Assembly (NCBI RefSeq): GCF_900156625.1
Contig: NZ_FTOB01000010.1
Span: 23,900 to 87,899, forward strand
DNA: 64,000 nt
Source: Zobellia uliginosa
GTDB lineage: Bacteria; Bacteroidota; Bacteroidia; Flavobacteriales; Flavobacteriaceae
Direction of reading: 5' to 3'
The translations under genes were made by a program, and so were the position numbers. The notes below the pieces were generated by a model. It made no database searches, was not told the DNA's origin, and was given only the letters and a program-made list of their open reading frames with translations. This document shows, in pieces, positions 52,170-61,646 of the stretch (position 1 is its first letter; the number at the start of each line of letters is the position of its first letter).

Positions 52170-52227
52170 AGTGTATTTTTTACGTTTAATAAAATACACT
52201 CGAAATTAAAAAATAGATACGTTTAAT
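52170..52227 (+). promoter_or_regulatory. Hairpin and direct repeat within the 46-kb operon
   Basis: A perfect 10-bp inverted repeat AGTGTATTTT / AAAATACACT (52170-52179, 52191-52200) with an 11-nt loop. Its loop contains TACGTTTAAT (52181-52190), repeated exactly at 52218-52227. This could be a partial terminator, a processing site, or an internal operator in front of the TIM-barrel gene. Confidence 0.55.
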
Positions 52228-52243
52228 TTAAAAGTACAGAAGT

Positions 52244-53272
52244 ATGAAAGACAACGCTTTTCCAAAAATCCACAATGCCTCATGGCCCGGTATCGTGGGC
52301 AAAGGCCCTGATTCAGAGCCTCCCATTTCCCTTGATAAAATGCTTGAAATGACGGCCAAGGCTGAAGTGAACGGTATAAAGTTCGACGGTATAGATATCG
52401 GACTTTTTGATCCGCATGTTGATATTCATAGTTCTGACGATGACATCAAACGCCTGGCCGACAAGGTAGTGGGCTATGGTCTGAACATCGGTACGCTCGT
52501 GGCCCCTATTTGGGGAGGCCCCACTTTGGGCTCCGATGATGACCGCAAGACTTTCGTGGCTATGGTACAGCGCGCATGTCATTTTGGTAAAATTTTCCGT
52601 GAACACGGCGTAAGACAATATGGGGTAATTCGAATAGATTCGGCTTCTAGTCCAGAAGAATGGGCCAAAGACCCCGTGAACAATACCAAATTGATAGCCA
52701 AAACATTCCGTGAGGCCTGTGATGTTGCTGCCGATTATGATGAAAAATTGGCTGCTGAAGGGGAAATTTGCTGGGGAGGAATGCACAGCTGGAAAGCGAT
52801 GGTGGAAACCTTAGAGGCCGTTGATCGACCCAATATCGGATTTCAGGCCGATATGTCGCATACCCTTTTGTATTTGTTGGGCTATAATGCCCCGGAAGAT
52901 CGTATTCTACCTCAAGACTTCGATTGGTCCGACCGAAAAACCTTGGAAGCCGGACTAAAAACGGTTACCGATGCCCTAAGGCCTTGGACCATAGATTTTC
53001 ACGTGGCCCAAAACGATGGAACCGTTCACGGAACGGGATCCCATGATAAGACCGGACGACACTGTTTGGCTACGGACCCCAACGGAAAACTAGATGTTGC
53101 CAAGGATGCCGGCTATTGGTTACGCGACGGTGACGGCGAATTGACAAAGGCTTTCAAGCATATTTGTTGGGACGGTTGTATGTTCGATAACGATGTGATG
53201 ATGAAGCAACAAACTTGGAACGATATTCTGGCGACCTTGATCAAGGTGAGGGAATTACACGGATGGAGTTAA
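52244..53272 (+). CDS. Sugar phosphate isomerase/epimerase-family TIM-barrel protein 1
   Basis: A 342-residue xylose-isomerase-like TIM barrel: [59 protein letters not shown], then the metal ligand region [23 protein letters not shown] and [11 protein letters not shown]. The Glu/Asp/His pattern indicates a divalent metal site. Related proteins act as 3-keto-sugar epimerases, beta-eliminases, or inosose-type dehydratases. Cytoplasmic. A likely role is processing a keto-sugar produced by the upstream oxidative enzymes. No close characterised relative is recognised. Confidence 0.78.
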   Translation: MKDNAFPKIHNASWPGIVGKGPDSEPPISLDKMLEMTAKAEVNGIKFDGIDIGLFDPHVDIHSSDDDIKRLADKVVGYGLNIGTLVAPIWGGPTLGSDDDRKTFVAMVQRACHFGKIFREHGVRQYGVIRIDSASSPEEWAKDPVNNTKLIAKTFREACDVAADYDEKLAAEGEICWGGMHSWKAMVETLEAVDRPNIGFQADMSHTLLYLLGYNAPEDRILPQDFDWSDRKTLEAGLKTVTDALRPWTIDFHVAQNDGTVHGTGSHDKTGRHCLATDPNGKLDVAKDAGYWLRDGDGELTKAFKHICWDGCMFDNDVMMKQQTWNDILATLIKVRELHGWS

Positions 53273-53296
53273 CTAACAAAAAAAAGGAGAATCATG

Positions 53297-54103
53297 ATGT
53301 CATTTGTTACGGTTAACGGAATACAATTATACTACGAAATAAGAGGTAAGGGAAAACCATTGTTGTTGATTATGGGTATTACCGCCCCATGTTCCGTGTG
53401 GGAAAAGCATGTTTCGTATTGGGAAAAAGAATACCGCTGTATCATTTTCGATAACCGCGGGGTGGGCTTGTCCGATAAACCGGAAGGTCCCTACACAACG
53501 GCCCAGATGGCCGATGATAGTGCAGCACTTTTAGACGCCTTGAAAATACCGAATGCCGCAGTGGTTGGCGTATCTATGGGCGGAGCGATTGCCTTGCAAA
53601 TGGCCATTAGGCATCCTGAAAAGGTGTCGGCCATGGTGGCCATGTGTCCTTGGGCCAGTTGCGATAGAAAAGGAGAAGCTATTTTTAGACATATAACCCA
53701 CATAAAGGCCCATTTGAGGCCTGAGCAATTTGCCCATTTTATGCAGTTGCTCATTTTTGACAAACCCACCTTTGATAATGACGCTGAATATGAAGGCTTG
53801 TTGGAAGGGCAAAAAGGAGCGGCCTTAGAAGCCATTCAACAGCCCTTGCACGGTTTGGAGGCTCAAGCGGAAGCCTGTATAAGCCACAATGTGGTGGATC
53901 AGCTACCGCAAATTCAGTCGCCTTCCCTTGTAATCGGGGGTAAGCAAGATATGTTCGTTCCTGAATGGATGGTGCGTGAGGTGGCCGAGGGTATCCCTGA
54001 TAGCGAACTGCATTTGTACGATAATGCGGGGCATGCTTTCCATTGGGAAAAATTGGATGATTTTAATCCAAGAGTTTTGAATTGGCTAAAAGCCAACTAT
54101 TAA
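53297..54103 (+). CDS. Alpha/beta hydrolase
   Basis: A 268-residue hydrolase: GKGKPLLLIMGITAPCSVWE, RCIIFDNRGVGLSDKPEG, the nucleophile elbow GVSMGGAIA (Ser), GGKQDMFVP (acid Asp) and NAGHAFHWE (His). The start is supported by AAGGAG at 53284-53289, one of very few Shine-Dalgarno sequences in this window. It resembles lactonases and enol-lactone hydrolases (PcaD-like), which would fit hydrolysis of a lactone made by sugar oxidation. It is fifth in the operon; substrate unknown. Confidence 0.78.
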   Translation: MSFVTVNGIQLYYEIRGKGKPLLLIMGITAPCSVWEKHVSYWEKEYRCIIFDNRGVGLSDKPEGPYTTAQMADDSAALLDALKIPNAAVVGVSMGGAIALQMAIRHPEKVSAMVAMCPWASCDRKGEAIFRHITHIKAHLRPEQFAHFMQLLIFDKPTFDNDAEYEGLLEGQKGAALEAIQQPLHGLEAQAEACISHNVVDQLPQIQSPSLVIGGKQDMFVPEWMVREVAEGIPDSELHLYDNAGHAFHWEKLDDFNPRVLNWLKANY

Positions 54104-54123
54104 GTAGAGCCTTGCAATGGCAT

Positions 54124-54150
54124 AGGTACGGATATTCCGTACCTCCTTTT
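54124..54150 (+). terminator. Perfect hairpin with T-rich tail inside the 46-kb operon (attenuator or partial terminator)
   Basis: Stem AGGTACGGA / TCCGTACCT with a 3-nt loop (54124-54144), followed by CCTTTTG. Only four T's follow, so it probably reduces rather than stops transcription into the last two genes, or is a processing site. Confidence 0.55.
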
Positions 54151-54188
54151 GAGGTGACGACAAATTCAACCCTAATAAAAAAATAACG

Positions 54189-55001
54189 ATGTCAAAAATA
54201 AAAATTGGTTGTGAAACCTATACCTGGGCAATGTCCGGTGAAACGTATAAAAATAAATTAGAGCATATAATAGAGGTAACTTCTAAGGCCGGATTCAAAG
54301 GGATTGAACCCGATACCGGTTTTATGAACGGCTTTACTGACCCAAAGGTCTTTAAGGAGGCCTTGGACAGGAATAATATTGAATTATCGGTGCTTTGCCA
54401 TGTGGAAGATTGGCGTAATCCGAAAGAGACGGATACCGAAAGAAAGAATGCAGATCAATGGATCGAGTTTATGAAGCATTTTCCCGAAGCTATCCTTCTA
54501 TTGGTGCAAATGCCGGGGCAAGACCGTGAGCACTTAAAAGAACGTCAACAAAACCTGTTGACCTGTGTGAACGAAATTGCTACCAGGGCGGCAGGCGAAG
54601 GTGTGGTGTGTTCATATCACCCCAATTCTCCCATGGGCTCGATCTATAGAACCGAAGAAGATTACAAAATCTTATTGAACGGTTTGGATAGTAGGGTCAT
54701 TAAATATACGCCTGACGTGGGGCACATGGCCAAAGGGGGCATGGATCCCTTACCTATTATAAAGCAATATCGCGAGTTGGTCAATTGTGTGCATTACAAA
54801 GATATGTACGACAATGGCAAATGGGCGGCAATGGGCGATGGTATTATTGATTTTAAGGGAATAACATCGTATTTAAAGGAAACCGATTTTGAAGGATGGA
54901 TCATCGTAGAAGATGAATGTGATGCCGCTATCACAGATCCTGACGGTATTACCATGCAAGATGGTGTTTATATTGAAGAAGTATTGAGACCCTTGATATA
55001 G
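54189..55001 (+). CDS. Sugar phosphate isomerase/epimerase-family TIM-barrel protein 2 (IolE/hydroxypyruvate isomerase-like)
   Basis: A 270-residue TIM barrel of the AP-endonuclease/xylose isomerase type, resembling inosose dehydratase and hydroxypyruvate isomerase: VVCSYHPNSPMGS, YTPDVGHMAKGGMDPLPII and VHYKDMYDNGKW, then DEC late. The His, Asp and Glu that bind the metal are present. It may dehydrate or isomerise a keto-sugar. Cytoplasmic. It follows the hydrolase after a hairpin and precedes the oxidoreductase by 34 bp. A role in a levoglucosan-like 3-keto pathway would fit, but is not proven. Confidence 0.78.
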   Translation: MSKIKIGCETYTWAMSGETYKNKLEHIIEVTSKAGFKGIEPDTGFMNGFTDPKVFKEALDRNNIELSVLCHVEDWRNPKETDTERKNADQWIEFMKHFPEAILLLVQMPGQDREHLKERQQNLLTCVNEIATRAAGEGVVCSYHPNSPMGSIYRTEEDYKILLNGLDSRVIKYTPDVGHMAKGGMDPLPIIKQYRELVNCVHYKDMYDNGKWAAMGDGIIDFKGITSYLKETDFEGWIIVEDECDAAITDPDGITMQDGVYIEEVLRPLI

Positions 55002-55035
55002 AAAAGAACATTTTTTAATTTAAAATTACAGATAA

Positions 55036-56187
55036 ATGGCACACAAAAAAGAACTCCGGATAGGATTGATAGGTACTGGTTTAATGGCGAGAACGCATAC
55101 AAACGGCTATAAGCGTAGCGGTGATTTTTTCCCTGAACTTGAATATCAACCGGTGCTTAAAACAGTGTGTGCCAGAACTGAGGAAAAGGTAAAGGCCTTT
55201 GCCGAGCAATGGGGCTATGAGTCGTATGAAACGGATTGGAGGGCGGTTATTGCCAGGGACGATATTGACGCCGTCGATATTTGTACCCCTAACCACATGC
55301 ATGCCAATATTGCCATTGCGGCCGCCGAGGCCGGTAAAATGGTACTTTGCGAAAAGCCTTTGGCGCGTTCCGTAGCGGAAGCCCAGCCTATGGTCGATGC
55401 AATTGCCAAGGCAGGTGTGGCCAATACCGTGTTCTATAACTACCGTCGCATACCGGCCGTTACCTTGATCAAACAGATCGTCGATTCGGGTAAGCTGGGT
55501 AAAATATTCCACTACCGGGCCAATTTTTTACAAGATTGGACCATCAACCCTGAGTTGCCACAAGGTGGCGAGGCCCTTTGGCGCTTAGATGCCGAAGCTG
55601 CAGGTTCGGGAGTAACGGGAGACCTTTTGGCGCATTGTATCGATAGTGCGATGTGGTTGAACGGACCGATTAAGGACGTGTCTGCGGTAACCGAGACCTT
55701 TATAAAGGAACGCGTACACCAAGATACCGGTGAGGTCACAAAGGTAAGTATAGATGATGCCTGTATTTTTCATTGCCATTTTGAGAACGGGGCCTTGGGC
55801 CTTTTTGAGGCCACCCGGTACGCCCGGGGGCATAAGGCTTTGAATACCTTGGAAATCAACGGGGAACATGCATCCTTGAGATGGGATTTGCACGACATGA
55901 ACTACCTTGAAATGTACGACCATGCAGATGATGCCGTAGTAAGGGGGTGGCGCAGGATCTTGATAACGGACAGTGACCAGCCTTATATGGATAAATGGTG
56001 GATTCCGGGTACGTCTATAGGCTACGAACATTCCTTTGTACACCAAGTAGCCGATTTCTTAAAAAGTTTGGAAACCGGGGAAGCCTGTGAGCCCACCTTT
56101 GAAAATGCCTTGATGACCCAAAAGGTTTGTGAGGCCGTTATCAATTCGGCCAATTCAAAAAGCTGGAAAGATACAGGTCTGGTGTAG
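55036..56187 (+). CDS. Gfo/Idh/MocA family NAD-dependent oxidoreductase
   Basis: A 383-residue oxidoreductase: Rossmann start [29 protein letters not shown], the catalytic Lys motif CEKPLA, then the family's C-terminal domain. No Tat or Sec signal, so it works in the cytoplasm, unlike the second member of this family at 58.7 kb. In 3-keto-glycoside and levoglucosan pathways enzymes of this family catalyse the reversible C3 oxidation/reduction of a sugar. It is the last gene of the operon before a strong terminator. Confidence 0.85.
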   Translation: MAHKKELRIGLIGTGLMARTHTNGYKRSGDFFPELEYQPVLKTVCARTEEKVKAFAEQWGYESYETDWRAVIARDDIDAVDICTPNHMHANIAIAAAEAGKMVLCEKPLARSVAEAQPMVDAIAKAGVANTVFYNYRRIPAVTLIKQIVDSGKLGKIFHYRANFLQDWTINPELPQGGEALWRLDAEAAGSGVTGDLLAHCIDSAMWLNGPIKDVSAVTETFIKERVHQDTGEVTKVSIDDACIFHCHFENGALGLFEATRYARGHKALNTLEINGEHASLRWDLHDMNYLEMYDHADDAVVRGWRRILITDSDQPYMDKWWIPGTSIGYEHSFVHQVADFLKSLETGEACEPTFENALMTQKVCEAVINSANSKSWKDTGLV

Positions 56188-56221
56188 GCATGCCTTGGGC
56201 TCCTAAAACCTAGTAAACTTA

Positions 56222-56262
56222 AAAACCCGAAATACAGCTTTTAGCAATGTATTTCGGGTTTT
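56222..56262. terminator. Bidirectional terminator between the 46-kb operon and the GDP-fucose genes
   Basis: A perfect 14-bp stem AAAACCCGAAATAC / GTATTTCGGGTTTT with a 13-nt loop. Its A and T flanks make it work on both strands. Confidence 0.9.
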
Positions 56263-56285
56263 ACTTTATGTAATAGAAGGCTTCC

Positions 56286-57371
56286 TTAAGCGGAACGGTA
56301 CCAATCGTACATTTTCTTAATACCTTCTTCAAGATCTATTTGGTGCTTCCAGCCCAAACCGTGAAGTTTAGAGACATCGGTCAATTTTTTCATGGTGCCG
56401 TCGGGTTTGTCGGCATTGAAATTTAAAGGACCTTCAAAACCGACCATAGCCTTTATCGATTCGGCCAACTCGCGAATAGAAAGATCTTTGCCCGTACCGA
56501 TATTGATATGGGTATTTCTGATTTCCTTTTCGCCAGAAGCATAGGTGTCTTCAAAATTTCTACTTTTCATAATGAAAATACATGCGTCGGCCATGTCTTC
56601 CGACCAGAGAAACTCACGCATGGGTTTTCCGCTGCCCCAAATTTCGACACTTACTTTGTCGTCGGTCTTTTTAACGCCGTATTTCTCCAAGATGGTATAG
56701 ATTTCGCTTTCGCTTGCATTGCCATCGACACCTTCGATCGGGCGCTCGTTCAAATCTTTACGAACTGTTGTCCAGTCTTGTGCTTCCATGGCTCTGCCTA
56801 AATGCATTTTACGGATCAGGGCAGGGAGTACGTGTGACTTTTCCAAATCAAAATTATCGTTCGGGCCGTACAGGTTGGTGGGCATGACCGAAATGAAATT
56901 GGTGCCGTACTGTAAATTATAGCTTTCGCAAAGTTTAATACCGGCTATTTTGGCAATGGCGTAAGGCTCGTTCGTATACTCAAGGGTATCCGTAAGTAGA
57001 TAGTCCTCTTTCATGGGTTGCGGACAGGCCTTGGGGTAAATACAGGTACTGCCCAAAAACAGAAGCTTCTTTACGTTGTTCACATAACTTTGGTGTACAA
57101 CGTTGTTCTGGATCATGAGGTTAGCATAAATGAAATCTGCCCTATAGGTATTGTTCGCTACGATACCGCCCACTTTTGCCGCTGCGAGAAAAACGTATTC
57201 TGGTTTTTCTTCGGCAAAAAATGCGGCTACGGCATTGGCGTCGGTCAAATCAAGTTCGGCATGCGTACGCAATACGAAATTGGAAAACCCTTCGGCCTTG
57301 AGCTTTTTTAAAATGGCGCTGCCTACAAGACCACGGTGTCCTGCAATATAGATTTTTGCATCCTTGTTCAT
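56286..57371 (-). CDS. fcl: GDP-L-fucose synthase
   Basis: A 361-residue NAD(P)-dependent epimerase/reductase: [12 protein letters not shown] at the N-terminus, [14 protein letters not shown], the YAIAK catalytic Tyr/Lys, and [12 protein letters not shown]. It converts GDP-4-keto-6-deoxy-D-mannose to GDP-L-fucose. An insertion of about 40 residues ([30 protein letters not shown]) compared with the E. coli enzyme is common in Bacteroidetes. It is 1 bp after the gmd gene and together they supply GDP-L-fucose for capsule or exopolysaccharide synthesis. Confidence 0.93.
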   Translation of the reverse strand: MNKDAKIYIAGHRGLVGSAILKKLKAEGFSNFVLRTHAELDLTDANAVAAFFAEEKPEYVFLAAAKVGGIVANNTYRADFIYANLMIQNNVVHQSYVNNVKKLLFLGSTCIYPKACPQPMKEDYLLTDTLEYTNEPYAIAKIAGIKLCESYNLQYGTNFISVMPTNLYGPNDNFDLEKSHVLPALIRKMHLGRAMEAQDWTTVRKDLNERPIEGVDGNASESEIYTILEKYGVKKTDDKVSVEIWGSGKPMREFLWSEDMADACIFIMKSRNFEDTYASGEKEIRNTHINIGTGKDLSIRELAESIKAMVGFEGPLNFNADKPDGTMKKLTDVSKLHGLGWKHQIDLEEGIKKMYDWYRSA

Positions 57372-57372
57372 G

Positions 57373-58485
57373 CTATTCGAAATAATTCATGATACGATAG
57401 CCACCTTCTTTTAGGTAGGTGTCTTTCTTCATCAATTTTAAATCGCTCTGCATCATATCTTCCACCAAATCTTTTAAATCGTATTTTGGGGTCCATCCCA
57501 ATTTGTTATTGGCCTTGCTCGGGTCACCGATAAGAAGGTCTACTTCCGTTGGCCTAAAGTACCTAGGGTCAACGGCAACGATTTCTTTTCCTATCTCTAC
57601 TTGGTAATCGGGGTTGCTACAAGAAACAACGGTACCTTTTTCATCAACGCCTTCTCCTGTAAAAGCAACTTCGATTCCCGCCTCGGCAAAACTCATTTTA
57701 ACGAAGTCACGAACAGTGGTCGTTTTTCCGGTGGCTATGACCCAATCTTCTGGTTCATCGGCCTGAAGGATCATCCACATCATTCTAACGTAATCCTTGG
57801 CGTGGCCCCAGTCTCTTTTTGCATCGAGGTTCCCTAGGTAAACCTTGTCTTGAAGACCCAATGCGATTCTTGAAGCCGCTCTCGTAATCTTACGGGTAAC
57901 AAAAGTTTCCCCACGGATAGGCGATTCATGGTTGAAAAGTATACCGTTACAAGCGTACATGCCATAGGCCTCACGATAGTTTACGGTAATCCAATAGGCG
58001 TACATTTTTGCAACGGCATATGGGCTACGAGGATAAAACGGTGTGGTTTCCGACTGTGGTACTTCTTGCACCTTACCATAAAGCTCTGAAGTCGAGGCTT
58101 GATAGATACGGGTCTTTTTCTCCAATCCAAGAAGACGTACGGCATCGAGAATACGTAGGGTACCTATACCATCGGCATTGGCCGTATATTCAGGTGTTTC
58201 AAAAGAAACCGCTACATGGCTCATTGCCGCTAAATTGTATATTTCGTCAGGTTGAATTTCCTGTATAAGGCGAATTAGGTTGGTACTGTCGGTCATATCA
58301 CCGTAGTGAAGGTGAAGATTCCGGTTTTCAACATGCGGATCTTGGTACAAGTGATCGATTCTATCTGTATTGAAAAGCGATGACCTTCTCTTTAGTCCGT
58401 GGACCTGATATCCTTTTTTTAACAAAAATTCAGCCAGATATGCTCCATCTTGGCCTGTTATTCCGGTAATCAAACATTTTTTCAT
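57373..58485 (-). CDS. gmd: GDP-mannose 4,6-dehydratase
   Basis: A 370-residue enzyme: [48 protein letters not shown], the YAVAK catalytic motif, and [15 protein letters not shown] for NADP. It makes GDP-4-keto-6-deoxy-D-mannose from GDP-D-mannose, feeding the neighbouring fcl. The pair is biosynthetic and not part of the nearby catabolic operons, although its product (L-fucose) is a 6-deoxyhexose like those the FGGY/aldolase module can degrade. The 58486-58693 gap contains no box that I trust. Confidence 0.94.
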   Translation of the reverse strand: MKKCLITGITGQDGAYLAEFLLKKGYQVHGLKRRSSLFNTDRIDHLYQDPHVENRNLHLHYGDMTDSTNLIRLIQEIQPDEIYNLAAMSHVAVSFETPEYTANADGIGTLRILDAVRLLGLEKKTRIYQASTSELYGKVQEVPQSETTPFYPRSPYAVAKMYAYWITVNYREAYGMYACNGILFNHESPIRGETFVTRKITRAASRIALGLQDKVYLGNLDAKRDWGHAKDYVRMMWMILQADEPEDWVIATGKTTTVRDFVKMSFAEAGIEVAFTGEGVDEKGTVVSCSNPDYQVEIGKEIVAVDPRYFRPTEVDLLIGDPSKANNKLGWTPKYDLKDLVEDMMQSDLKLMKKDTYLKEGGYRIMNYFE

Positions 58486-58693
58486 AATGCCGAGTGCTAA
58501 TGATTTTTTATTTTCTTCGGCAAAGATGTCGATTTATATCGTTACGGGCATAAATATAAGGCCAAAATAATTTAAAAATAAGGATACTACGATTGTACCG
58601 CTCATACTTTGAGAAACCCTTATTATGAGCATGGGTTTATGATAAAAGAAGCAATTGGTGTAAATCTTGATTACGAAAAATGTAAATATTTTC

Positions 58694-60067
58694 CTACTCA
58701 AACATTTCCGGAAGCGGATGTTGCCATCCTTCCCGGTACGTTCGTTGCAAAAGTTGGGTCGCTTCGGGGTCGTTCACTACAACACGTTGTTTTTGGTCAT
58801 AGACCAAGGGGCGTTTGAGTTTCATAGCCATGTTGGCCAGAATACAACTAGCCGTCGATATATGGGCTTCTTGAATATTGGCTACAGGTATGCTTCCCGT
58901 ATGTATCGCGTTTAAAAAGTCGATCATATGGGCCCGTGTGGCCGGTGCGGCATGTAGTTCTATATCTTTTTCGGTCAGGTCTTCCGGATATTTTTCCCTT
59001 TCGTAAAGCACGTCGCCATGAATTTTTTCGCCCTTTCCTGTCGGTACAAAATCATACTTTTTAACATCCCCCGAAAGTGTTCCCTTTTCCCCGTAAAGCT
59101 TGAACGACCAAGGGTAGTCGGGATCGGCAGGGGTGCCCCATGACCTATGGTTCCATACGCAGTCGAGTTCTTCAAATTCAAAAATAGCGGTTTGGGTATC
59201 GGCAATATTCGATTTTCCGTCTTTTTGCACATAAATACCGCCGGTAGAGCTAATTTTTTGGGGCCAGCCGAGATCCAACATCCAACGTACGGTGTCTAGC
59301 ATATGAACGCACATGTCGCCCATAATTCCGTTGCCGTACTCCATAAAGGTACGCCACCATCGTCTGTGGGGCATGCCGTCAAAAGGTCTTAAGGGAGCGG
59401 GCCCCGTCCACATTTCATAATCGAAAAAATCGGGGACCTCTTGTAGGGGAGGGTTGTCATTGGCCCGCATATGGTAATAACAACAGATTTCTACATGTGA
59501 TATTTTACCCAATAGGCCGGCATCTACGATATTCTTTTTGGCTTCTACCAGGTGGGGCGTGCTTTTTCGTTGGGTGCCCACCTGAATTACCTTGCCGTAT
59601 TTGTTCGCGGCCGCCACCAAGGCTTCACCTTCCATAACGTCTACACTTATGGGTTTTTGAAGGTATACATGTGCCCCGGCCTTAAGGGCCTCGATCCCTT
59701 GTAGCGCATGCCAATGGTCGGGGCTTCCGATCAGCACGATATCTAGGTTGCGTTCCGCCAACATTTTTTTGTAATCGGTATAGAGCCGTGGCGTCTTTTT
59801 GGATTTTTGTCTAAAGGCAACCAGTTTTCCAGCCTCCGAAAGCATATTCCGATCGGGATCGCAAAGTGAAACGACTTCAATAGGGGCAACTTGCATCAGC
59901 CGAAATAGATCGCTCTTTCCGTACCAACCTGTACCGATGAGTCCCACCTTTAAGGGTTCACGATAATCAAAGTCCAAGGCATAGGCGCCAAAGGAAGAAA
60001 GGGCGATGAGGCTTGAGGTGCCCTTGATAAAATTTCGTCTGCTAAAAAGGTTGTTTTGGGTATCCAT
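58694..60067 (-). CDS. Tat-exported Gfo/Idh/MocA oxidoreductase (GH109-like)
   Basis: A 457-residue protein with a twin-arginine signal (SRRNFIKGTSSL), so it is exported folded with its cofactor. Then Rossmann VGLIGTGWYGKSD, IGSPDHWHA, LQKPIS (the Lys region, Gln replacing the usual Glu) and a C-terminal domain. This is the layout of Bacteroidetes exported Gfo/Idh/MocA enzymes, including GH109-type NAD-dependent glycosidases. An exported NAD-dependent glycosidase near a cytoplasmic 3-keto pathway could be related to it. Stand-alone gene, minus strand, no terminator seen. Confidence 0.83.
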   Translation of the reverse strand: MDTQNNLFSRRNFIKGTSSLIALSSFGAYALDFDYREPLKVGLIGTGWYGKSDLFRLMQVAPIEVVSLCDPDRNMLSEAGKLVAFRQKSKKTPRLYTDYKKMLAERNLDIVLIGSPDHWHALQGIEALKAGAHVYLQKPISVDVMEGEALVAAANKYGKVIQVGTQRKSTPHLVEAKKNIVDAGLLGKISHVEICCYYHMRANDNPPLQEVPDFFDYEMWTGPAPLRPFDGMPHRRWWRTFMEYGNGIMGDMCVHMLDTVRWMLDLGWPQKISSTGGIYVQKDGKSNIADTQTAIFEFEELDCVWNHRSWGTPADPDYPWSFKLYGEKGTLSGDVKKYDFVPTGKGEKIHGDVLYEREKYPEDLTEKDIELHAAPATRAHMIDFLNAIHTGSIPVANIQEAHISTASCILANMAMKLKRPLVYDQKQRVVVNDPEATQLLQRTYREGWQHPLPEMFE

Positions 60068-60129
60068 CGGTCGTTTTGTTGGGTTTATATCCTAAAGATA
60101 TTTAAATCATTACAATTCGTAGCATTGTA

Positions 60130-60159
60130 TTGGGGTGCTTTAATAAATTGGTATATTTA
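60130..60159 (+). promoter_or_regulatory. Promoter of the sialate O-acetylesterase-like gene
   Basis: TTG at 60130-60132, 19-bp spacer, TATATTTA at 60152-60159 (TAnnTTTG with the final G replaced). Start at 60188. Confidence 0.55.
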
Positions 60160-60187
60160 AAACTTTATCAAACCAATAATAACGTAT

Positions 60188-61576
60188 ATGAAACCTAAAT
60201 TTTTGATTGTCGCTTTTTTAATGGCACTGGCCTGTCAGCCCCTATGGGCAAAGATTGAACTGCCTAATATCTTTGCCGATGATATGGTATTGCAGCGAAA
60301 CGAAAAGGTCTCGCTATGGGGCTGGGCCAACACGGGAGAGGAAATTACGGTCCATACGAGTTGGGACAATCAAGAATACCATGTAAAGACCAACATTGAG
60401 GCGAGATGGAAATTGGAAATCGATACCCCGGAAGCAGGTGGACCTTACACGATCAGCCTTAAGGGAAATGAAAACGAAATTGTATTGAAGAATGTTCTGA
60501 TCGGTGAGGTCTGGTTGTGCTCGGGCCAATCGAATATGGAATGGAGCGCTACCACAAACGCGGGTATAGACCATGCCGAAGAGGAAATAAAAAAAGCCGA
60601 CTACCCGAATATTCGTCTTTTTACCGTAGCCCGAAGAACTTCCAATTACCCACAAGACGATTTGCCGGGTACTTGGGAGGTTTGTACACCGGAAACAATG
60701 AAAACCTTTAGTGCCGTTGCCTATTTTTTTGCGAGAAGGCTACAGGGGGAACTCAACGTACCGATAGGACTAATCGATAATGCGTGGGGCGGTTCGCCGG
60801 CAGAAGTATGGACCCCGAGTTCTGTTTTCGACAAGAACGAAGACCTAAAGGCTTCGGCCGAAAGCTTGGAAGAGACCCCGTGGAGCCCAGTATTCCCTTC
60901 ACAATTATACAATGGAATGGTTCATGCCATAACGCCTTTTAAGATAGCGGGTACAATCTGGTACCAAGGGGAATCCAATAGAGGGAGATGGGATGTTTAC
61001 GGTAAGCTTTTTTCCGAAATGGTAGGCTCGTGGCGAGAGGCTTGGGGATACGATTTCCCTTTTTATTACGTGCAGATCGCACCTTATAACTATAAGGAAG
61101 CCGAGCAGGGGGTAAGGATTAGGGATGTACAAAGACGTGTGTTGGAGACCTTGCCCAATTCGGGTATGGTGGTAGTGAGCGATATTGCCACAATAGATAA
61201 TATCCATCCGACCAATAAACAGGATGTAGGCCTGCGATTGGCCAATTTGGCCCTGAAGGAAACCTATCAAAAGTATGAAGGTGAGGTTTACGGACCGCTT
61301 TTTAAGGAGGTCCATCCTTTGGGAAAAAAGATAGAAGTCATCTTTGACCATGCGAAGGGACTCATGGCAAAGGGCAAAAAAGTGACCCATTTTGAAGTGG
61401 CCGGAGCCGATGGGGTATATCATCCGGCGAAGGCCGTCATCAAGCAAGACAAAGTGATCTTGTCGTCAAAGATGGTAAAGGAACCCTTGAACGTACGTTT
61501 TGGGTGGAGCAATATTGCCGAGCCGAATCTTTTTAATGGAGCGGGTTTGCCGGCTTCGGCATTTATAAGTGAGTAA
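60188..61576 (+). CDS. Sialate O-acetylesterase-like SGNH esterase
   Basis: A 462-residue secreted esterase: signal peptide ending at PLWA, an N-terminal beta sandwich (about 25-105), then an SGNH domain with SGQSNMEWS (Ser115), [10 protein letters not shown] (block III/oxyanion) and [13 protein letters not shown] (Asp/His). It removes O-acetyl groups from sugars. It could deacetylate a glycan used by the nearby operon, but has its own promoter and no shared operator was found. It is followed directly by the DUF255 gene. Actual substrate (sialic acid versus plant or algal acetyl-glycan) is unknown. Confidence 0.83.
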   Translation: MKPKFLIVAFLMALACQPLWAKIELPNIFADDMVLQRNEKVSLWGWANTGEEITVHTSWDNQEYHVKTNIEARWKLEIDTPEAGGPYTISLKGNENEIVLKNVLIGEVWLCSGQSNMEWSATTNAGIDHAEEEIKKADYPNIRLFTVARRTSNYPQDDLPGTWEVCTPETMKTFSAVAYFFARRLQGELNVPIGLIDNAWGGSPAEVWTPSSVFDKNEDLKASAESLEETPWSPVFPSQLYNGMVHAITPFKIAGTIWYQGESNRGRWDVYGKLFSEMVGSWREAWGYDFPFYYVQIAPYNYKEAEQGVRIRDVQRRVLETLPNSGMVVVSDIATIDNIHPTNKQDVGLRLANLALKETYQKYEGEVYGPLFKEVHPLGKKIEVIFDHAKGLMAKGKKVTHFEVAGADGVYHPAKAVIKQDKVILSSKMVKEPLNVRFGWSNIAEPNLFNGAGLPASAFISE

Positions 61577-61646
61577 CCGGCCGTCGGTTCGTTTTTTTAA
61601 TTTCAACGCACGGTATTGTTTTGATCTCGTGGAAAAAAATAGTTCT

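Noticed and set aside
56286..58485. gmd/fcl as part of the deoxysugar catabolic module
   Set aside because: These make nucleotide-activated L-fucose and are on the opposite side of a strong terminator, without the 18-bp operator.
58609..58818. Small plus-strand frame overlapping the end of the exported Gfo/Idh/MocA gene
   Set aside because: Most of it is antisense to the gene and no promoter or ribosome site precedes it.
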